NCBI GenBank assembly: GCA_937941455.1
Contig: CALDHM010000002.1
Span: 124,001 to 188,000 of the forward strand
DNA: 64,000 nucleotides
DNA from: an uncultured Pirellulaceae bacterium
Lineage (GTDB): Bacteria; Planctomycetota; Planctomycetia; Pirellulales; Pirellulaceae
Reading direction: 5' to 3'
Numbering within the stretch: the first letter of the stretch is position 1; every line of letters starts with the position of its first letter. Below are positions 54,293-63,826 of this stretch, piece by piece. Under the pieces are notes generated by a model that saw only the letters and a list, made by a program, of their open reading frames with translations, was not told the DNA's origin and did no database searches. The position numbers were made by a program, and so were the translations under genes.

Positions 54293-55081
54293 GTGTCGAC
54301 CGAGAAGTCTTGGGGAATCGTGCTGCGGGTTGTCGACTTTAGCGAAACGAGTAAGGTTGTGACGCTGTTCACCCGAGACCACGGCAAGATCACGGGGCTT
54401 GCCAAGGGGGCCTATCGTCGCAACGGCCCGTTCGAATCGGCGCTCGATTTGTTGTCGATCGTCCAGGTCACCTACATCCACAAATCTGGCAACGCTCTGG
54501 ATTTGCTGACCGAGGCCAAACTTGAGCGACGATTCCGCTCGGCCAGTAGGAGCCTGACCCGTTTGAATTGTGCGTTTTACCTGATCGAGATCTTGGGGCG
54601 ATTTACCGAAGACGCTGACCCCAATCCCGCGCTGTTCGATTTGGCCGTGAACACGCTGCAGACGCTCGACGGTGACCGGGATGACCCGCAGCTTACCTTG
54701 GCTCAGTTTGAGATGCAGATGCTGGCAATGTTGGGGCATGCACCGATGCTGTCACAATGCGTAAGCTGCGGGAAAGAGGCTGGCCAAGCCCAAAGAAAAT
54801 TTTTTGGGACTTTGTCGGGAGGGCTGCTGTGTTCAACTTGTCGCGTTGGCAAAAAAAGTGTAATTACTCTCAGTCCGGCCGCTTGGTCGCTGCTGGACGA
54901 ACTCGCGGCGGAAGAAGCCTTACGGGGTGAACGGCTGGCGGAATCGACCGGCGCGTATCGCTCGGGCCATGAACCGACCGTAGGTTTTCCTGAGGTGTGG
55001 AGCGTGCTCAACCTGTTCATTAGTCATCTGCTGGGTCAACCTCCGCGGCTGCAAGCGAATTTGTCCAGATCCGAAAATTAA
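54293..55081 (+). CDS. recO: DNA repair protein RecO
   Basis: 262 residues from the GTG at 54293. RecO loads RecA together with RecR in the RecF pathway. The N-terminal OB fold begins EKSWGIVLRVVDFSETSKVV and DHGKITGLAKGAYR; the helical domain follows, and a zinc-finger pattern CVSCGKEAGQ ... GGLLCSTCRVG (about 157-190) is intact. It starts an envelope and housekeeping block on the plus strand. Confidence 0.93.
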   Translation: MSTEKSWGIVLRVVDFSETSKVVTLFTRDHGKITGLAKGAYRRNGPFESALDLLSIVQVTYIHKSGNALDLLTEAKLERRFRSASRSLTRLNCAFYLIEILGRFTEDADPNPALFDLAVNTLQTLDGDRDDPQLTLAQFEMQMLAMLGHAPMLSQCVSCGKEAGQAQRKFFGTLSGGLLCSTCRVGKKSVITLSPAAWSLLDELAAEEALRGERLAESTGAYRSGHEPTVGFPEVWSVLNLFISHLLGQPPRLQANLSRSEN

Positions 55082-55111
55082 GTTTGCGTTCTCTTTCCGA
55101 CATGGAAGTCG

Positions 55112-56416
55112 ATGGTGTCTAGACGATTGGGCTCTACAAACATTTCGAGCGCATGGCGGCTGGTGGCGAGTCTGAGCTTGCTGCTATTCGTCGCCAGTTC
55201 ATTTTGCGGCTGCCAATCAGTGCGAAAGCCGCAGCTCGACGGAGGCAAACTGTTTAGCAAGAGCACGAAAAAGAAATCTGACCTTTCGACCGACGACGTG
55301 CTCGACCCGCTCGGGGCCCGAAATGTCAATCGCCTGGTGATTCACGACCTGGCCCCGTCGCAGGTCGGCACGACGATGCGGGCAAAATTCGCCAAGGGGA
55401 ACAACGAGGCTGCCGCGCGGGGCTACTACGAGGACGGGATGGAGTTCTACAAGAAGGGGCTGCAGCTCCGGGAGCAAAATCCTGACGGCTCGGAGCACAT
55501 AAAAGCTTTCGAACAAGCTGCCAAGCAATTCCGTCTGGCCGGCGCCAATTGGCAGGATTCCGCGCTCGAGCAGGACGCGCTCTTTTATGAGGGCGAATCG
55601 TTGTTCTTTGCCAATCGCTATCTGCAAGCGAATCGGACTTACGAAAAATTGATTGGCGAATACTCCTCGACGCGGTACATGGATTTGGCTCAAGCGCGTC
55701 GTTTTGCGATGGCGCAATATTGGTTGGCCTTGGCCCGCGACAATAAAAAAGCGGTCGTGCGCATTCCGCACCCTCACCCCAGCCGTCCGACGATGGGGCT
55801 GGCCTCCGAGGCGCGGCGGGTTCTGAACCGCATCCGGCTCGACGACCCGACCGGAAAGCTGGCGGACGACGCCACGATGGCCTTGGGCAACGCCTTCTTC
55901 GAGGCTGCGATGTACCAAGACGCGGCGGACGCCTACGAAGACTTGCGGCGTAATTATCCGGCTTCGGAGCACATGTTCCGCGCCCACATCCTCGAGCTCA
56001 AGGCGCTGATGAATTCCTATCATGGCGAGAGTTATCACGACGAGCCGCTGGTGCGCGCCGACAAGTTGCTGCGGCAAATCGTACGGCAATTCCCCAACGA
56101 AATCGCAAGCGAACGGCCGTACCTCGAAAAAGAAGCGGCCGCCATTCGCAATTTGCTCGCCAATCGCGATTACACGCTGGCTCAATACTATGAGCGTCGC
56201 GGCGAGAACCGAGCCGCGGCCATCATGTACGAACAAGTCGCGCGCGACTACAGCAATTCTGCGTTGGCCCAAGAGGTCGATGTCCGGCTCGCGTCGTTGG
56301 AAGGGAAAGATCCTCATCCGCCGCAGTATGCCCAGTGGCTGGTCGACATCTTTCCGAAATCCGAAGCCAGCCGCCCGCTGATCGCTGCCGGCAGCCGCGA
56401 ATCGATGGCCCGATAA
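55112..56416 (+). CDS. BamD-like outer membrane assembly lipoprotein (TPR)
   Basis: 434 residues with GGAAG before the ATG. Lipoprotein signal LLLFVASSFCGC. TPR repeats run from about 105 to 400: HIKAFEQAAKQFRLAGANW, ALFYEGESLFFANRYLQANR, ATMALGNAFFEAAMYQDAAD, YTLAQYYERRGENRAAAIMY. The pattern matches BamD/YfiO, which helps insert beta-barrel proteins, but the protein is longer than E. coli BamD (about 245 residues). Followed 8 nt later by an LptE-like lipoprotein gene. Confidence 0.82.
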   Translation: MVSRRLGSTNISSAWRLVASLSLLLFVASSFCGCQSVRKPQLDGGKLFSKSTKKKSDLSTDDVLDPLGARNVNRLVIHDLAPSQVGTTMRAKFAKGNNEAAARGYYEDGMEFYKKGLQLREQNPDGSEHIKAFEQAAKQFRLAGANWQDSALEQDALFYEGESLFFANRYLQANRTYEKLIGEYSSTRYMDLAQARRFAMAQYWLALARDNKKAVVRIPHPHPSRPTMGLASEARRVLNRIRLDDPTGKLADDATMALGNAFFEAAMYQDAADAYEDLRRNYPASEHMFRAHILELKALMNSYHGESYHDEPLVRADKLLRQIVRQFPNEIASERPYLEKEAAAIRNLLANRDYTLAQYYERRGENRAAAIMYEQVARDYSNSALAQEVDVRLASLEGKDPHPPQYAQWLVDIFPKSEASRPLIAAGSRESMAR

Positions 56417-56423
56417 TCGTTCC

Positions 56424-56963
56424 ATGCCGAGACTCCGTACCATGCCCAGATGCTTCAGCCCCGCCCTGCGACTAGCCTGCTGGATGGTATTGCTCGCCAT
56501 CAGCATGGTCGGCTGTCGCGGCTATCATCTGGGGAATCAATATCTGTTTCGCAACGACATTCGCACCGTGCATGTGCAATTCGTGGAGTCCGATTCGTAT
56601 CGTTGGTTTCAAGGGCAACTGTTGACCGAAGCGTTGGTCAAGGAAATTCAACGCGTGACGCCGTATGTCTTGGCGGAGCCAGCCGTTGCCGACAGCTTTC
56701 TCCAGGTGCGTCTGGTGCAAGAACAAAAACGGGTTATCGGCCGAACCGGTTTCATCGATCCGCGGGCGATCGAATACGATTGGCGTGTCGAGGCTGTGTG
56801 GGTCGACCGGGCCGGAGTGCCGCTGATGAATCGGCAAGCGATTCGCGTCAGTGACGAGGCGACCTTCATTCCGGAAGCGGGCCAGTCGCTGGGGACTGCG
56901 CAGCTGGCTTTGGTCGAACAATTAGCTCGGCAGATTGTCGGCCAGATGGAAGCCGCCTGGTAG
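56424..56963 (+). CDS. LptE-like LPS-assembly lipoprotein
   Basis: 179 residues (ATG 56424; an ATG at 56442 is an alternative). Lipobox ISMVGC, then RGYHLGNQYLFRNDIRTVHV, which fits the GYxxG opening of LptE-family proteins that plug the LptD channel. The rest alternates strands (YVLAEPAVADSFLQVRLVQE) and ends in a helix (LALVEQLARQIVGQMEAAW). LptE sequences diverge strongly, so this rests on the pattern, size and the BamD-like neighbour. Confidence 0.75.
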   Translation: MPRLRTMPRCFSPALRLACWMVLLAISMVGCRGYHLGNQYLFRNDIRTVHVQFVESDSYRWFQGQLLTEALVKEIQRVTPYVLAEPAVADSFLQVRLVQEQKRVIGRTGFIDPRAIEYDWRVEAVWVDRAGVPLMNRQAIRVSDEATFIPEAGQSLGTAQLALVEQLARQIVGQMEAAW

Positions 56964-57122
56964 TTCCCACTGCCGGGCTATTGCCTCCGCTCCACCGAGA
57001 TTTCCAAAGACTTGCCACTTCCCTGCCTCGCGTCTGTCGCTGAAGCCCCGCCGATTGACCCCCAGGCACGCTGGGTCGTAAACTACGGCTTTAACCGCAC
57101 GTTCATTCGACAGGAATTGGTA

Positions 57123-58436
57123 GTGGCTGGAACTTGTATCATCGGCCTGCAATGGGGCGACGAAGCGAAGGGGAAATTGGTTGACTTGTTGACCAAGGAT
57201 ATGGATGTCGTCGTCCGTTATCAGGGGGGGGCCAATGCAGGGCACACGGTCGTCGTCGGTGACGCGGTCTATAAATTGCACCATTTGCCGAGCGGCATCA
57301 TCAACGGTCGCGTGCTGAATATCGTTGCGGCTGGTGTCGTCGTCCATCCGGAGACGATCCTCCGCGAGATTCGCTCGTTGGCCGAGCGGGGAATCGACGT
57401 CCGTGGCCGGTTGCTGCTGAGCGATCGGGCGCACGTTGTGATGCCGTGGCATTTGATTGAGGATCAACTGTGGAACCTTGCGGTTTCTGGTGAAAACAAC
57501 ATTGGAACAACGCTGCGCGGGATCGGGCCTTGTTACCGCGACAAAGTCGGCCGCAGCTATGCCGTGCGGGTCGGTGATCTGCTGCGCTCTGACTTCCCCA
57601 ATCGGATCCGGGAGATCGTCGCTGCGCGGTTGCCGGTACTGCGGGCGATGGCGGGATCGCAACCGGTCGATCTCGATGCCGATACCATCATTGAGGAATT
57701 CGCGGCGTTTCAGAAAGAACTGCGGCCCTTCGTGGTGGACACAACGCGGGTTCTGCTGGACCTCGTTGAACAAGACAAACGGATTTTGTTCGAAGGGGCC
57801 CAAGGCTCGCTGCTGGATATCGATCACGGCACGTTTCCGTTTGTCACTAGCAGCAATAGTTCCGGCGTGGGGATCTCGGCCGGGTCGGGTGTCGCGGCCA
57901 AGTGGCTGACCAAAATGATCGGCGTCTGCAAATGCTACAGCACGCGTGTTGGGGGGGGACCGTTCCCGACGGAGCTGCTCGATGAGATCGGCGAGCAGAT
58001 ACGGACCAAGGGTCGCGAGTATGGTACCACCACCGGGCGGCCTCGTCGCTGCGGCTGGTTCGACGCGGTGGCCGTACGGTACACGCGACGACTCGGGGGC
58101 ATCGATCGCTTGGCCCTGATGATGCTCGACGTCCTTAGCGGACTACCGGAGGTCAAGATTTGCGTCGCCTATGAACTTGATGGCGAGCGGATCGATTATT
58201 TTCCGGGGAGCGCCGAGGCGTTGCGGCGAGTAAAACCGATCTACGAGACGATGCCTGGCTGGCAGGAGGAACTGACGGACGCGCGCGACTTGGACGACCT
58301 GCCGGTGGCGGCACTCAACTACATCCGCAGGATCGAAACGTTGGTCGGTTGCCGCGCTGAATTTGTCTCGGTCGGTCCAGACCGCGCTCAGACGATCATT
58401 TGCGATGACGTCGCGGCCGTGGCCAACGTAACATAG
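57123..58436 (+). CDS. purA: adenylosuccinate synthetase
   Basis: 437 residues from the GTG at 57123, which has CAGGAA 6 nt upstream; the frame is open to 57012 but that part is unconserved. It joins IMP and aspartate with GTP to adenylosuccinate. [16 protein letters not shown] is the P-loop-like GTP site, [13 protein letters not shown] the IMP site, and [23 protein letters not shown] and GGGPFPTEL are further signatures. Two 8-nt G tracts (57224-57231, 57951-57958) encode conserved Gly pairs. Confidence 0.96.
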   Translation: MAGTCIIGLQWGDEAKGKLVDLLTKDMDVVVRYQGGANAGHTVVVGDAVYKLHHLPSGIINGRVLNIVAAGVVVHPETILREIRSLAERGIDVRGRLLLSDRAHVVMPWHLIEDQLWNLAVSGENNIGTTLRGIGPCYRDKVGRSYAVRVGDLLRSDFPNRIREIVAARLPVLRAMAGSQPVDLDADTIIEEFAAFQKELRPFVVDTTRVLLDLVEQDKRILFEGAQGSLLDIDHGTFPFVTSSNSSGVGISAGSGVAAKWLTKMIGVCKCYSTRVGGGPFPTELLDEIGEQIRTKGREYGTTTGRPRRCGWFDAVAVRYTRRLGGIDRLALMMLDVLSGLPEVKICVAYELDGERIDYFPGSAEALRRVKPIYETMPGWQEELTDARDLDDLPVAALNYIRRIETLVGCRAEFVSVGPDRAQTIICDDVAAVANVT

Positions 58437-58454
58437 ACCTGGGGGGATTTGATT

Positions 58455-59222
58455 GTGAATACACCCCGCGCTGAGCAAGCGAAACACGGCGAGTCCGGTT
58501 GGTCCGCCAAGATCCCGAGGCACATCGCCATCATTATGGATGGGAACGGTCGCTGGGCCGAGGCGCAAGGCTTGATGCGATTCGAGGGGCATCGCCGCGG
58601 CGTGGAAACGGTGCGGACGATTACGGAGGAATGCAATCGCTTGGGGATCGAGCAGTTGACGCTGTATTGTTTGTCCAGCGAGAATTGGAAACGGCCGCAA
58701 GAGGAATTGGATTTCCTGATGACACTCCTTAGCGAGTACTTGTTGTCGGAGCGGGCGACTCTGGTCAAATATGGCTTGCGATTTTCAGTCATCGGAGATC
58801 GAGGCCGCTTGCCGCCGGACATCCAGCAGCTGATTCGCGAGAATGAACGACTCTGCCGAGACCATCAAGGAACACGATTGTGTCTGGCGATCAATTACGG
58901 GGCCCGCGGTGAAATCGTGGACGCCGCGAAACGAATCGCCCAAGAGGTCGCATCAGGGGATTTGTTGATCGATGACATTGACGAACGAGTCTTTGCGGAT
59001 CGCCTGTACACGGCAGGCATGCCCGATCCCGATCTGCTGATTCGCACTTCGGGCGAAATGCGGATCAGCAATTATCTGCTGTGGCAAATCAGCTACAGCG
59101 AGTTGTTCGTGGTTGAGAAGAAATGGCCGGAATTCACGGAGGCTGATTTGCACCTGGCCATCGCCGAGTACGGGAAACGGGAGCGGCGGTTCGGTGGATT
59201 GTCCGAGAAAAGGGGGGTCTAG
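58455..59222 (+). CDS. uppS: isoprenyl transferase (undecaprenyl diphosphate synthase)
   Basis: 255 residues from the GTG at 58455; a TTG at 58449 lies too close to the GGGGGGA ribosome-binding site. It builds the C55 lipid carrier for glycan synthesis by cis-condensation. PRHIAIIMDGNGRWAEAQG (about 23-41) holds the catalytic Asp; RFEGHRRGVETV, LTLYCLSSENWKRPQEE and PDPDLLIRTSGEMRISNYLLWQ (written in part) are complete. Three nucleotides separate it from cdsA. Confidence 0.95.
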   Translation: MNTPRAEQAKHGESGWSAKIPRHIAIIMDGNGRWAEAQGLMRFEGHRRGVETVRTITEECNRLGIEQLTLYCLSSENWKRPQEELDFLMTLLSEYLLSERATLVKYGLRFSVIGDRGRLPPDIQQLIRENERLCRDHQGTRLCLAINYGARGEIVDAAKRIAQEVASGDLLIDDIDERVFADRLYTAGMPDPDLLIRTSGEMRISNYLLWQISYSELFVVEKKWPEFTEADLHLAIAEYGKRERRFGGLSEKRGV

Positions 59223-59224
59223 CG

Positions 59225-60124
59225 TTGCTCAGCCGCCGTCTGCTATCAGCTGCGGTCATCATCGTTTTGATGCTCGCGGTCATTTGGGGCGATTATTATG
59301 TGTCGCGCGAATGGACTCGATTCGGTCCGGGTCTGCTCATCAGTCTGGTGACGACGCTTGGGGCCATGCTATCGACCAGCGAGTTGGTGTACATGTGGCG
59401 ATCTGCTGGGCGGGCGGTAAGTATGAGGGTGACGATGTTCGGGACGGTCTTGCTGGCTGTAGGAGCATCGCTACCGGTGTGGCATCCCACGCTGGGAGAA
59501 CAAGCCGGTTGGTTTGGCGGCACGTTCCTCGGATTTTTTTTGGCGATTTGCGCGGCGGCTCTCTATGAAGTTCTTTACATGCCGGCCACGGAGCGGATGG
59601 CGGACCGCTTGATTCATCATATTTTCGCGTTCGGATACATTTCGCTCCTGCTTGGCTCGGTGTCGTTCCATCGGCAACTCTTCGGCGATAACGGTTTTGG
59701 ATTGTGTGCCGTGATCGCCGTGATCACGACGGTGAAATGTTCCGATGCGGCCGCGTACTTCACAGGGCGATTGTTGGGACGGCATAAACTTGCCCCCCGC
59801 GTCAGTGCCGGCAAAACGATCGAGGGAGCTCTCGGGGCGTTCATCGGTGGAATCTTGGGAGCGAGCTTGATCTTCCGCGTCATTGTCCCGCTGGTTTCGG
59901 GGATCGATCGCGTGCAGAGTTGGACGTGGATCGTCTGCTACGGTGCGGTGTTGACGATAGCCGGCATGCTGGGGGACTTGATGGAGTCGATCATCAAGCG
60001 TGACGCAGCGTGCAAGGACTCGGGCGGTTGGCTCCCGGGCCTGGGTGGAATTCTCGACGTGGTCGACTCGTTGATCTTCGCCGGTCCAGCCAGCTGCTTG
60101 AATTGGATTTTTTTCAAGGGGTGA
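59225..60124 (+). CDS. cdsA: phosphatidate cytidylyltransferase
   Basis: 299 residues from a TTG at 59225 behind AGGGGGG. It forms CDP-diacylglycerol for phospholipid synthesis in the inner membrane. There are about eight membrane segments. The signature lies at the C-terminus: VKCSDAAAYFTGRLLGRHKL, SAGKTIEGALGAFIGG and KRDAACKDSGGWLPGLGGILDVVDSLIFAGP (in part), with the metal-binding aspartates intact. uppS-cdsA is the widespread gene order. Confidence 0.95.
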   Translation: MLSRRLLSAAVIIVLMLAVIWGDYYVSREWTRFGPGLLISLVTTLGAMLSTSELVYMWRSAGRAVSMRVTMFGTVLLAVGASLPVWHPTLGEQAGWFGGTFLGFFLAICAAALYEVLYMPATERMADRLIHHIFAFGYISLLLGSVSFHRQLFGDNGFGLCAVIAVITTVKCSDAAAYFTGRLLGRHKLAPRVSAGKTIEGALGAFIGGILGASLIFRVIVPLVSGIDRVQSWTWIVCYGAVLTIAGMLGDLMESIIKRDAACKDSGGWLPGLGGILDVVDSLIFAGPASCLNWIFFKG

Positions 60125-60487
60125 GTGCCGTGTTGGGGGCAAGTCGAGGCGGAGCTAGCCAGGATCCGATGCCTTTGGCGGCGATCCTGGGGCCGCAGCG
60201 ACGGAAGGCCACGTTGGTAAATCTCGTTCCTCGATCCAACTGCCGTAAAACTGTCAACTTATCAAAACAGGGCTGTTTCGCGGAAAATCGTGGAAAATTC
60301 GCGAACAACGCCGCGGGCGGTATAATCTTCACAAATGTTGGCTGCGGGACATCCTGAACAAACGTTCCCGACGTCCAGCGGGCGAGCAAGCCGAAGCGTG
60401 ATCGCCGTCCACAATTTGGGGTTTGCCGAGTATACTTTTTGGGAGAATGTCCGCAGGAGCAGCGGGGCGTATCGTCCGCCCACAGGA
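60125..60487. other. intergenic region with promoter upstream of the phoH-like gene
   Basis: 363 nt. It carries a perfect TATAAT at 60321-60326 and a TATACT at 60431-60436. The phoH frame is open from 60335, but the family region starts after 60488. Confidence 0.5.
60321..60326 (+). promoter_or_regulatory. candidate -10 box for the phoH-pgpH-ybeY unit
   Basis: TATAAT stands in a 60% GC context 160 nt before the phoH-like start. The -35 place (TTCGCG, 60298-60303) is weak. TATACT at 60431-60436 is an alternative -10. Confidence 0.4.
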
Positions 60488-61507
60488 ATGACCGAAACAA
60501 CGATTTCTACGATAGAGCCTTCGATTGTACTTCCCTTATTCGGGGCCAAAGACCAACACCTTAAACGATTGCGCGACCGCTTCGATGTCGCGATTACTCT
60601 GCGTAACGGGCTTGTCCGCATCTCTGGAGAAAACGATCAGAACGTTGCCTTGGCCGCCGCGGCCATCGAGCGATTATCGGAGATCGTGCGCCGCCGGGGG
60701 AACCTGACCCCTGATCTGTTCGAAGAGACGATGGCCGAGATCACTGGCGATCCGCTGCCATTTCGCCGGAGCGAAGGGATTGATATTGTTCAATCTGGAC
60801 GCGAAATCAAGCCGAAGACGGCTGGCCAAGCGGCTTACATTGAGGCGATCCGCCAGCATGACCTGGTGTTCGCGGTGGGGCCGGCGGGGACCGGAAAAAC
60901 GTACTTGGCTGTCGCCATGGCCGTCGAAGCGCTGAAACGGCAACAGGTCCGCAAGATTGTGCTGGTTCGGCCTGCTGTCGAGGCGGGAGAAAGCCTCGGG
61001 TTTTTGCCGGGCGACATGCAAGCCAAAATCAACCCCTACCTGCGGCCGTTGCTCGATGCGATTCATGAGATGATCGGTTTCGATCAAGTGCAGCGTCTCA
61101 TGATGCAAGACGTGATCGAGGTGGCTCCGTTGGCCTACATGCGCGGGCGAACGTTGAACCAAGCCTTCATCATTCTCGACGAAGCCCAGAACACGACAGT
61201 CGCCCAAATGAAAATGTTTTTGACCCGCATGGGTTTCGAGTCGAAGATCGTTGTTTCTGGCGATCCGACCCAAACGGATTTGCCTCGGCAGACGCCGAGC
61301 GGATTAAATGATGCGTTGAAACGGTTGCAAAAGATTCCGGGAGTCAAAACGGTGCGGCTTAGCCAACAAGACATCGTACGGAATCGTCTGGTCCAGCAGA
61401 TCGTGGAGGCTTACGAATACCGCCCGCGGCCAGGGCTCGAGTCGCACGGCGAGATGTGTCTGGATCCGCACGATGATGGATCGCCGACGGGCGACGAGGA
61501 AGCGTAA
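60488..61507 (+). CDS. ybeZ: PhoH-like ATPase (YbeZ)
   Basis: 339 residues from the ATG at 60488 (E. coli YbeZ has about 346). A KH-like N-terminal segment (DVAITLRNGLVRISGENDQN) is followed by the PhoH ATPase: GPAGTGKTYLAVAMAVEAL (Walker A, about 133-151), LVRPAVEAGESLGFLPGDM, FIILDEAQNTTVAQMKMFLT (Walker B) and VVSGDPTQTDLP. YbeZ works with YbeY in rRNA maturation, and ybeY follows two genes on. AGGA abuts the ATG, too close for a good ribosome-binding site, so the start is a little uncertain. Confidence 0.92.
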   Translation: MTETTISTIEPSIVLPLFGAKDQHLKRLRDRFDVAITLRNGLVRISGENDQNVALAAAAIERLSEIVRRRGNLTPDLFEETMAEITGDPLPFRRSEGIDIVQSGREIKPKTAGQAAYIEAIRQHDLVFAVGPAGTGKTYLAVAMAVEALKRQQVRKIVLVRPAVEAGESLGFLPGDMQAKINPYLRPLLDAIHEMIGFDQVQRLMMQDVIEVAPLAYMRGRTLNQAFIILDEAQNTTVAQMKMFLTRMGFESKIVVSGDPTQTDLPRQTPSGLNDALKRLQKIPGVKTVRLSQQDIVRNRLVQQIVEAYEYRPRPGLESHGEMCLDPHDDGSPTGDEEA

Positions 61508-61510
61508 GCC

Positions 61511-63826
61511 ATGGGTCAATCGTCGGGGTTTTCCGCGCGGGGACGCTGGGCGGCTGCGGCTCCCCCATCTCTGTGGCAGCGAGTTTGGAAACGTTTGCAG
61601 CGCGGTGATTTCTGGTTGTATGCCGCGATTTGTCTAGCTGCGTCGCTGTTCATGATGTTGGTGTCGACGGCGTGGACACCGTCGTTTCCCTACCGAGCCC
61701 GGCAAATACTCCCCCGTGAGCTGACGGCGCGGGTCAAATTCCAATACGAGGATCCCGACGCGACGCAGAAGGCGCGCGAGCGAGCTGCCTCGCGGATCCT
61801 CTGCTATTACGAAAACGACCCCCAAGCCTTGCGCGACATTCGCCAGGTCGTGGTGAATGACATTTTCCTTCTCAGCGAGCGGCGGCAACAAGACGATGTA
61901 CTCGATATATGGAAATCGTTCTACGCAGCTTCGAATTCCCCTCGTGGGGACGACTCAGCACCGCAAGCCAGCCGCGAGACGCTCGAACGATTTTTGAAAG
62001 CGGTCGATCAGGACGAAAAACTCGAGCAGATCTCGAGTGCATTGGAGCGCGCCTTTCTCAAACAAGATCGCCTGGGACTGTTGGAATCGCTGGGGCACGA
62101 GTTGGGGGACGGCAGCGTCCACGAGATCAAGGTTTACGTCAAGGGGAATCCTGAGGATGCCGTGACCACTGAGATTTCGGCGGTGCGGATCGCCGAAGTC
62201 GCGGGAGTCTTGCGGGAAAATCTCCGCAAGGAACTGCGGGGCCACGAGCCATTCAAAGACGACGCCGATTTCCTGGCGGATCGCATTTTCGAACGACTGC
62301 GACCGAAGCTGACGCCCACTTTGGTCCTCGATCCGATCGCGACGGAGCGGGAGCGGCGCATGGTGATCAATTCGGTCGAGCCGCGGATGAAGACGTACGA
62401 CGTCGGCAGCTCGCTGATCAACTTATCGAGCGAATCCAAAGGGGTCGTTGGCGGCGGTCGTCCGTTGTCGCTTTTGGATTTGAATCTGCTGCGGGCGGAA
62501 CACGCGGCCTATGTCCAAACGCTCCGCTGGAGCTCGGCTGTCATGCGGGCCGGGATGTTCGTTTTTCTATCGCTGACCTGCATATTGCTGATCATCTGCT
62601 ACTTGTGGCAACGCCGCCGGGCCTTGATCGAAAATCCGCGGCGATTCGCCGTTTTGATCGGGGCGATGTGCATGACCTTCGGCGCGATGATTCTGCTGGC
62701 GCGGTATGAGTTAGAGTTGCGGTTGGAGGTGATCCCCCTGGTGCTGCTGGCGATGACTCTATCGATTGCGTTCCAGGTGGGGCTGGCCATCACGACGACG
62801 GCCATGATTTGCTTGTTGTTCACGCTCGTTTCCGGTTATGGTCTGCCGGACTTCATCACACTTGTCGCCGCTGCCTATTCGTCGGCGTTATTCTGCCAAT
62901 CGATTCGCAGTCGCACCAAATCGGTGTACATTGGACTTTTTACCGCGGGGGTCGTGTTCCTTGTCACCTTGGCTGTGCACAACGTCGTCAACGGGAACTT
63001 CCGCGAGGCAGCATTCGTGGAGGCTTGTTGGTATGCCCTGGGGGCGGGCTTTGCCGGTTTGGTGATGACGGCGATTTTGCCAATCCTCGAGCGCTTTTTC
63101 GATATTCAAACGGACATCAGCCTGCTCGAACTGAGCGACCCGACTCGCCCGCTCTTGCGGCAACTCGTCCAGCGGGCACCCGGCACGTACAACCACAGCA
63201 TCAATGTCGCATCGATCGCCGAAAACGCGGCCGATGCCATCGGTGCCAACGGCTTGCTCTGTCGCGTCGGCGCCTATTATCACGATATTGGCAAAATGCG
63301 GATGCCCGAGTATTTCGTCGAGAATCAAGCCGGCGGCGAAAACAAACACGATGAATTGGAGCCGACCATGAGTCGCCTGGTGATCGTCTCGCACGTCAAG
63401 GATGGTGTCGAACTCGGTCGCAAATATCACCTGCCGCGGCGCATCATCGATTTGATCGAACAGCATCACGGCACGACGCTGGTGGAGTATTTCTATCATC
63501 GCGCAAATCAGGGATTGGATGAAGAAGACCAATTCGACGAGGGCGAGTTCCGCTATCCTGGCCCGAAACCTCAAAGTAAGGAGGCGGCGGTCCTAATGCT
63601 CGCCGACGCCGTCGAGGGGGCTTGCCGCACGCTGCGCGAACCAGGGCCTGCGCGGATCGAGCATCTTGTGCGCGAGATCACGAAGAAAAAATTCGACGAT
63701 GGCCAATTCGACGAATGCGATTTGACCATCCAGCAACTGCGCACCATCCAAGACAGCCTGATCAAATCGATCAACGCCATGTATCATGGCCGCGTGAAAT
63801 ATCCCGAGCCCCAGTCGACCCGCTGA
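61511..63826 (+). CDS. pgpH: PgpH-type 7TM HD-domain phosphodiesterase
   Basis: 771 residues. One N-terminal helix (FWLYAAICLAASLFMMLVST), an extracytoplasmic 7TMR-HDED domain (about 55-325), then seven membrane helices (about 340-540) and an HD domain (about 555-740): GTYNHSINVASIAENAADAIG, VGAYYHDIGKMRMPEYFVEN (HD pair), VSHVKDGVELGRKYHLP and IEQHHGTTL. Firmicute PgpH hydrolyses the second messenger c-di-AMP, so that is the likely activity. It starts 3 nt after the phoH-like gene and overlaps ybeY by 1 nt (TGATG). Confidence 0.92.
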   Translation: MGQSSGFSARGRWAAAAPPSLWQRVWKRLQRGDFWLYAAICLAASLFMMLVSTAWTPSFPYRARQILPRELTARVKFQYEDPDATQKARERAASRILCYYENDPQALRDIRQVVVNDIFLLSERRQQDDVLDIWKSFYAASNSPRGDDSAPQASRETLERFLKAVDQDEKLEQISSALERAFLKQDRLGLLESLGHELGDGSVHEIKVYVKGNPEDAVTTEISAVRIAEVAGVLRENLRKELRGHEPFKDDADFLADRIFERLRPKLTPTLVLDPIATERERRMVINSVEPRMKTYDVGSSLINLSSESKGVVGGGRPLSLLDLNLLRAEHAAYVQTLRWSSAVMRAGMFVFLSLTCILLIICYLWQRRRALIENPRRFAVLIGAMCMTFGAMILLARYELELRLEVIPLVLLAMTLSIAFQVGLAITTTAMICLLFTLVSGYGLPDFITLVAAAYSSALFCQSIRSRTKSVYIGLFTAGVVFLVTLAVHNVVNGNFREAAFVEACWYALGAGFAGLVMTAILPILERFFDIQTDISLLELSDPTRPLLRQLVQRAPGTYNHSINVASIAENAADAIGANGLLCRVGAYYHDIGKMRMPEYFVENQAGGENKHDELEPTMSRLVIVSHVKDGVELGRKYHLPRRIIDLIEQHHGTTLVEYFYHRANQGLDEEDQFDEGEFRYPGPKPQSKEAAVLMLADAVEGACRTLREPGPARIEHLVREITKKKFDDGQFDECDLTIQQLRTIQDSLIKSINAMYHGRVKYPEPQSTR

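Noticed and set aside
55217-56506. 429-codon minus-strand ORF
   Set aside because: Antisense to the BamD-like lipoprotein gene, which has a lipobox, TPR repeats and a ribosome-binding site.
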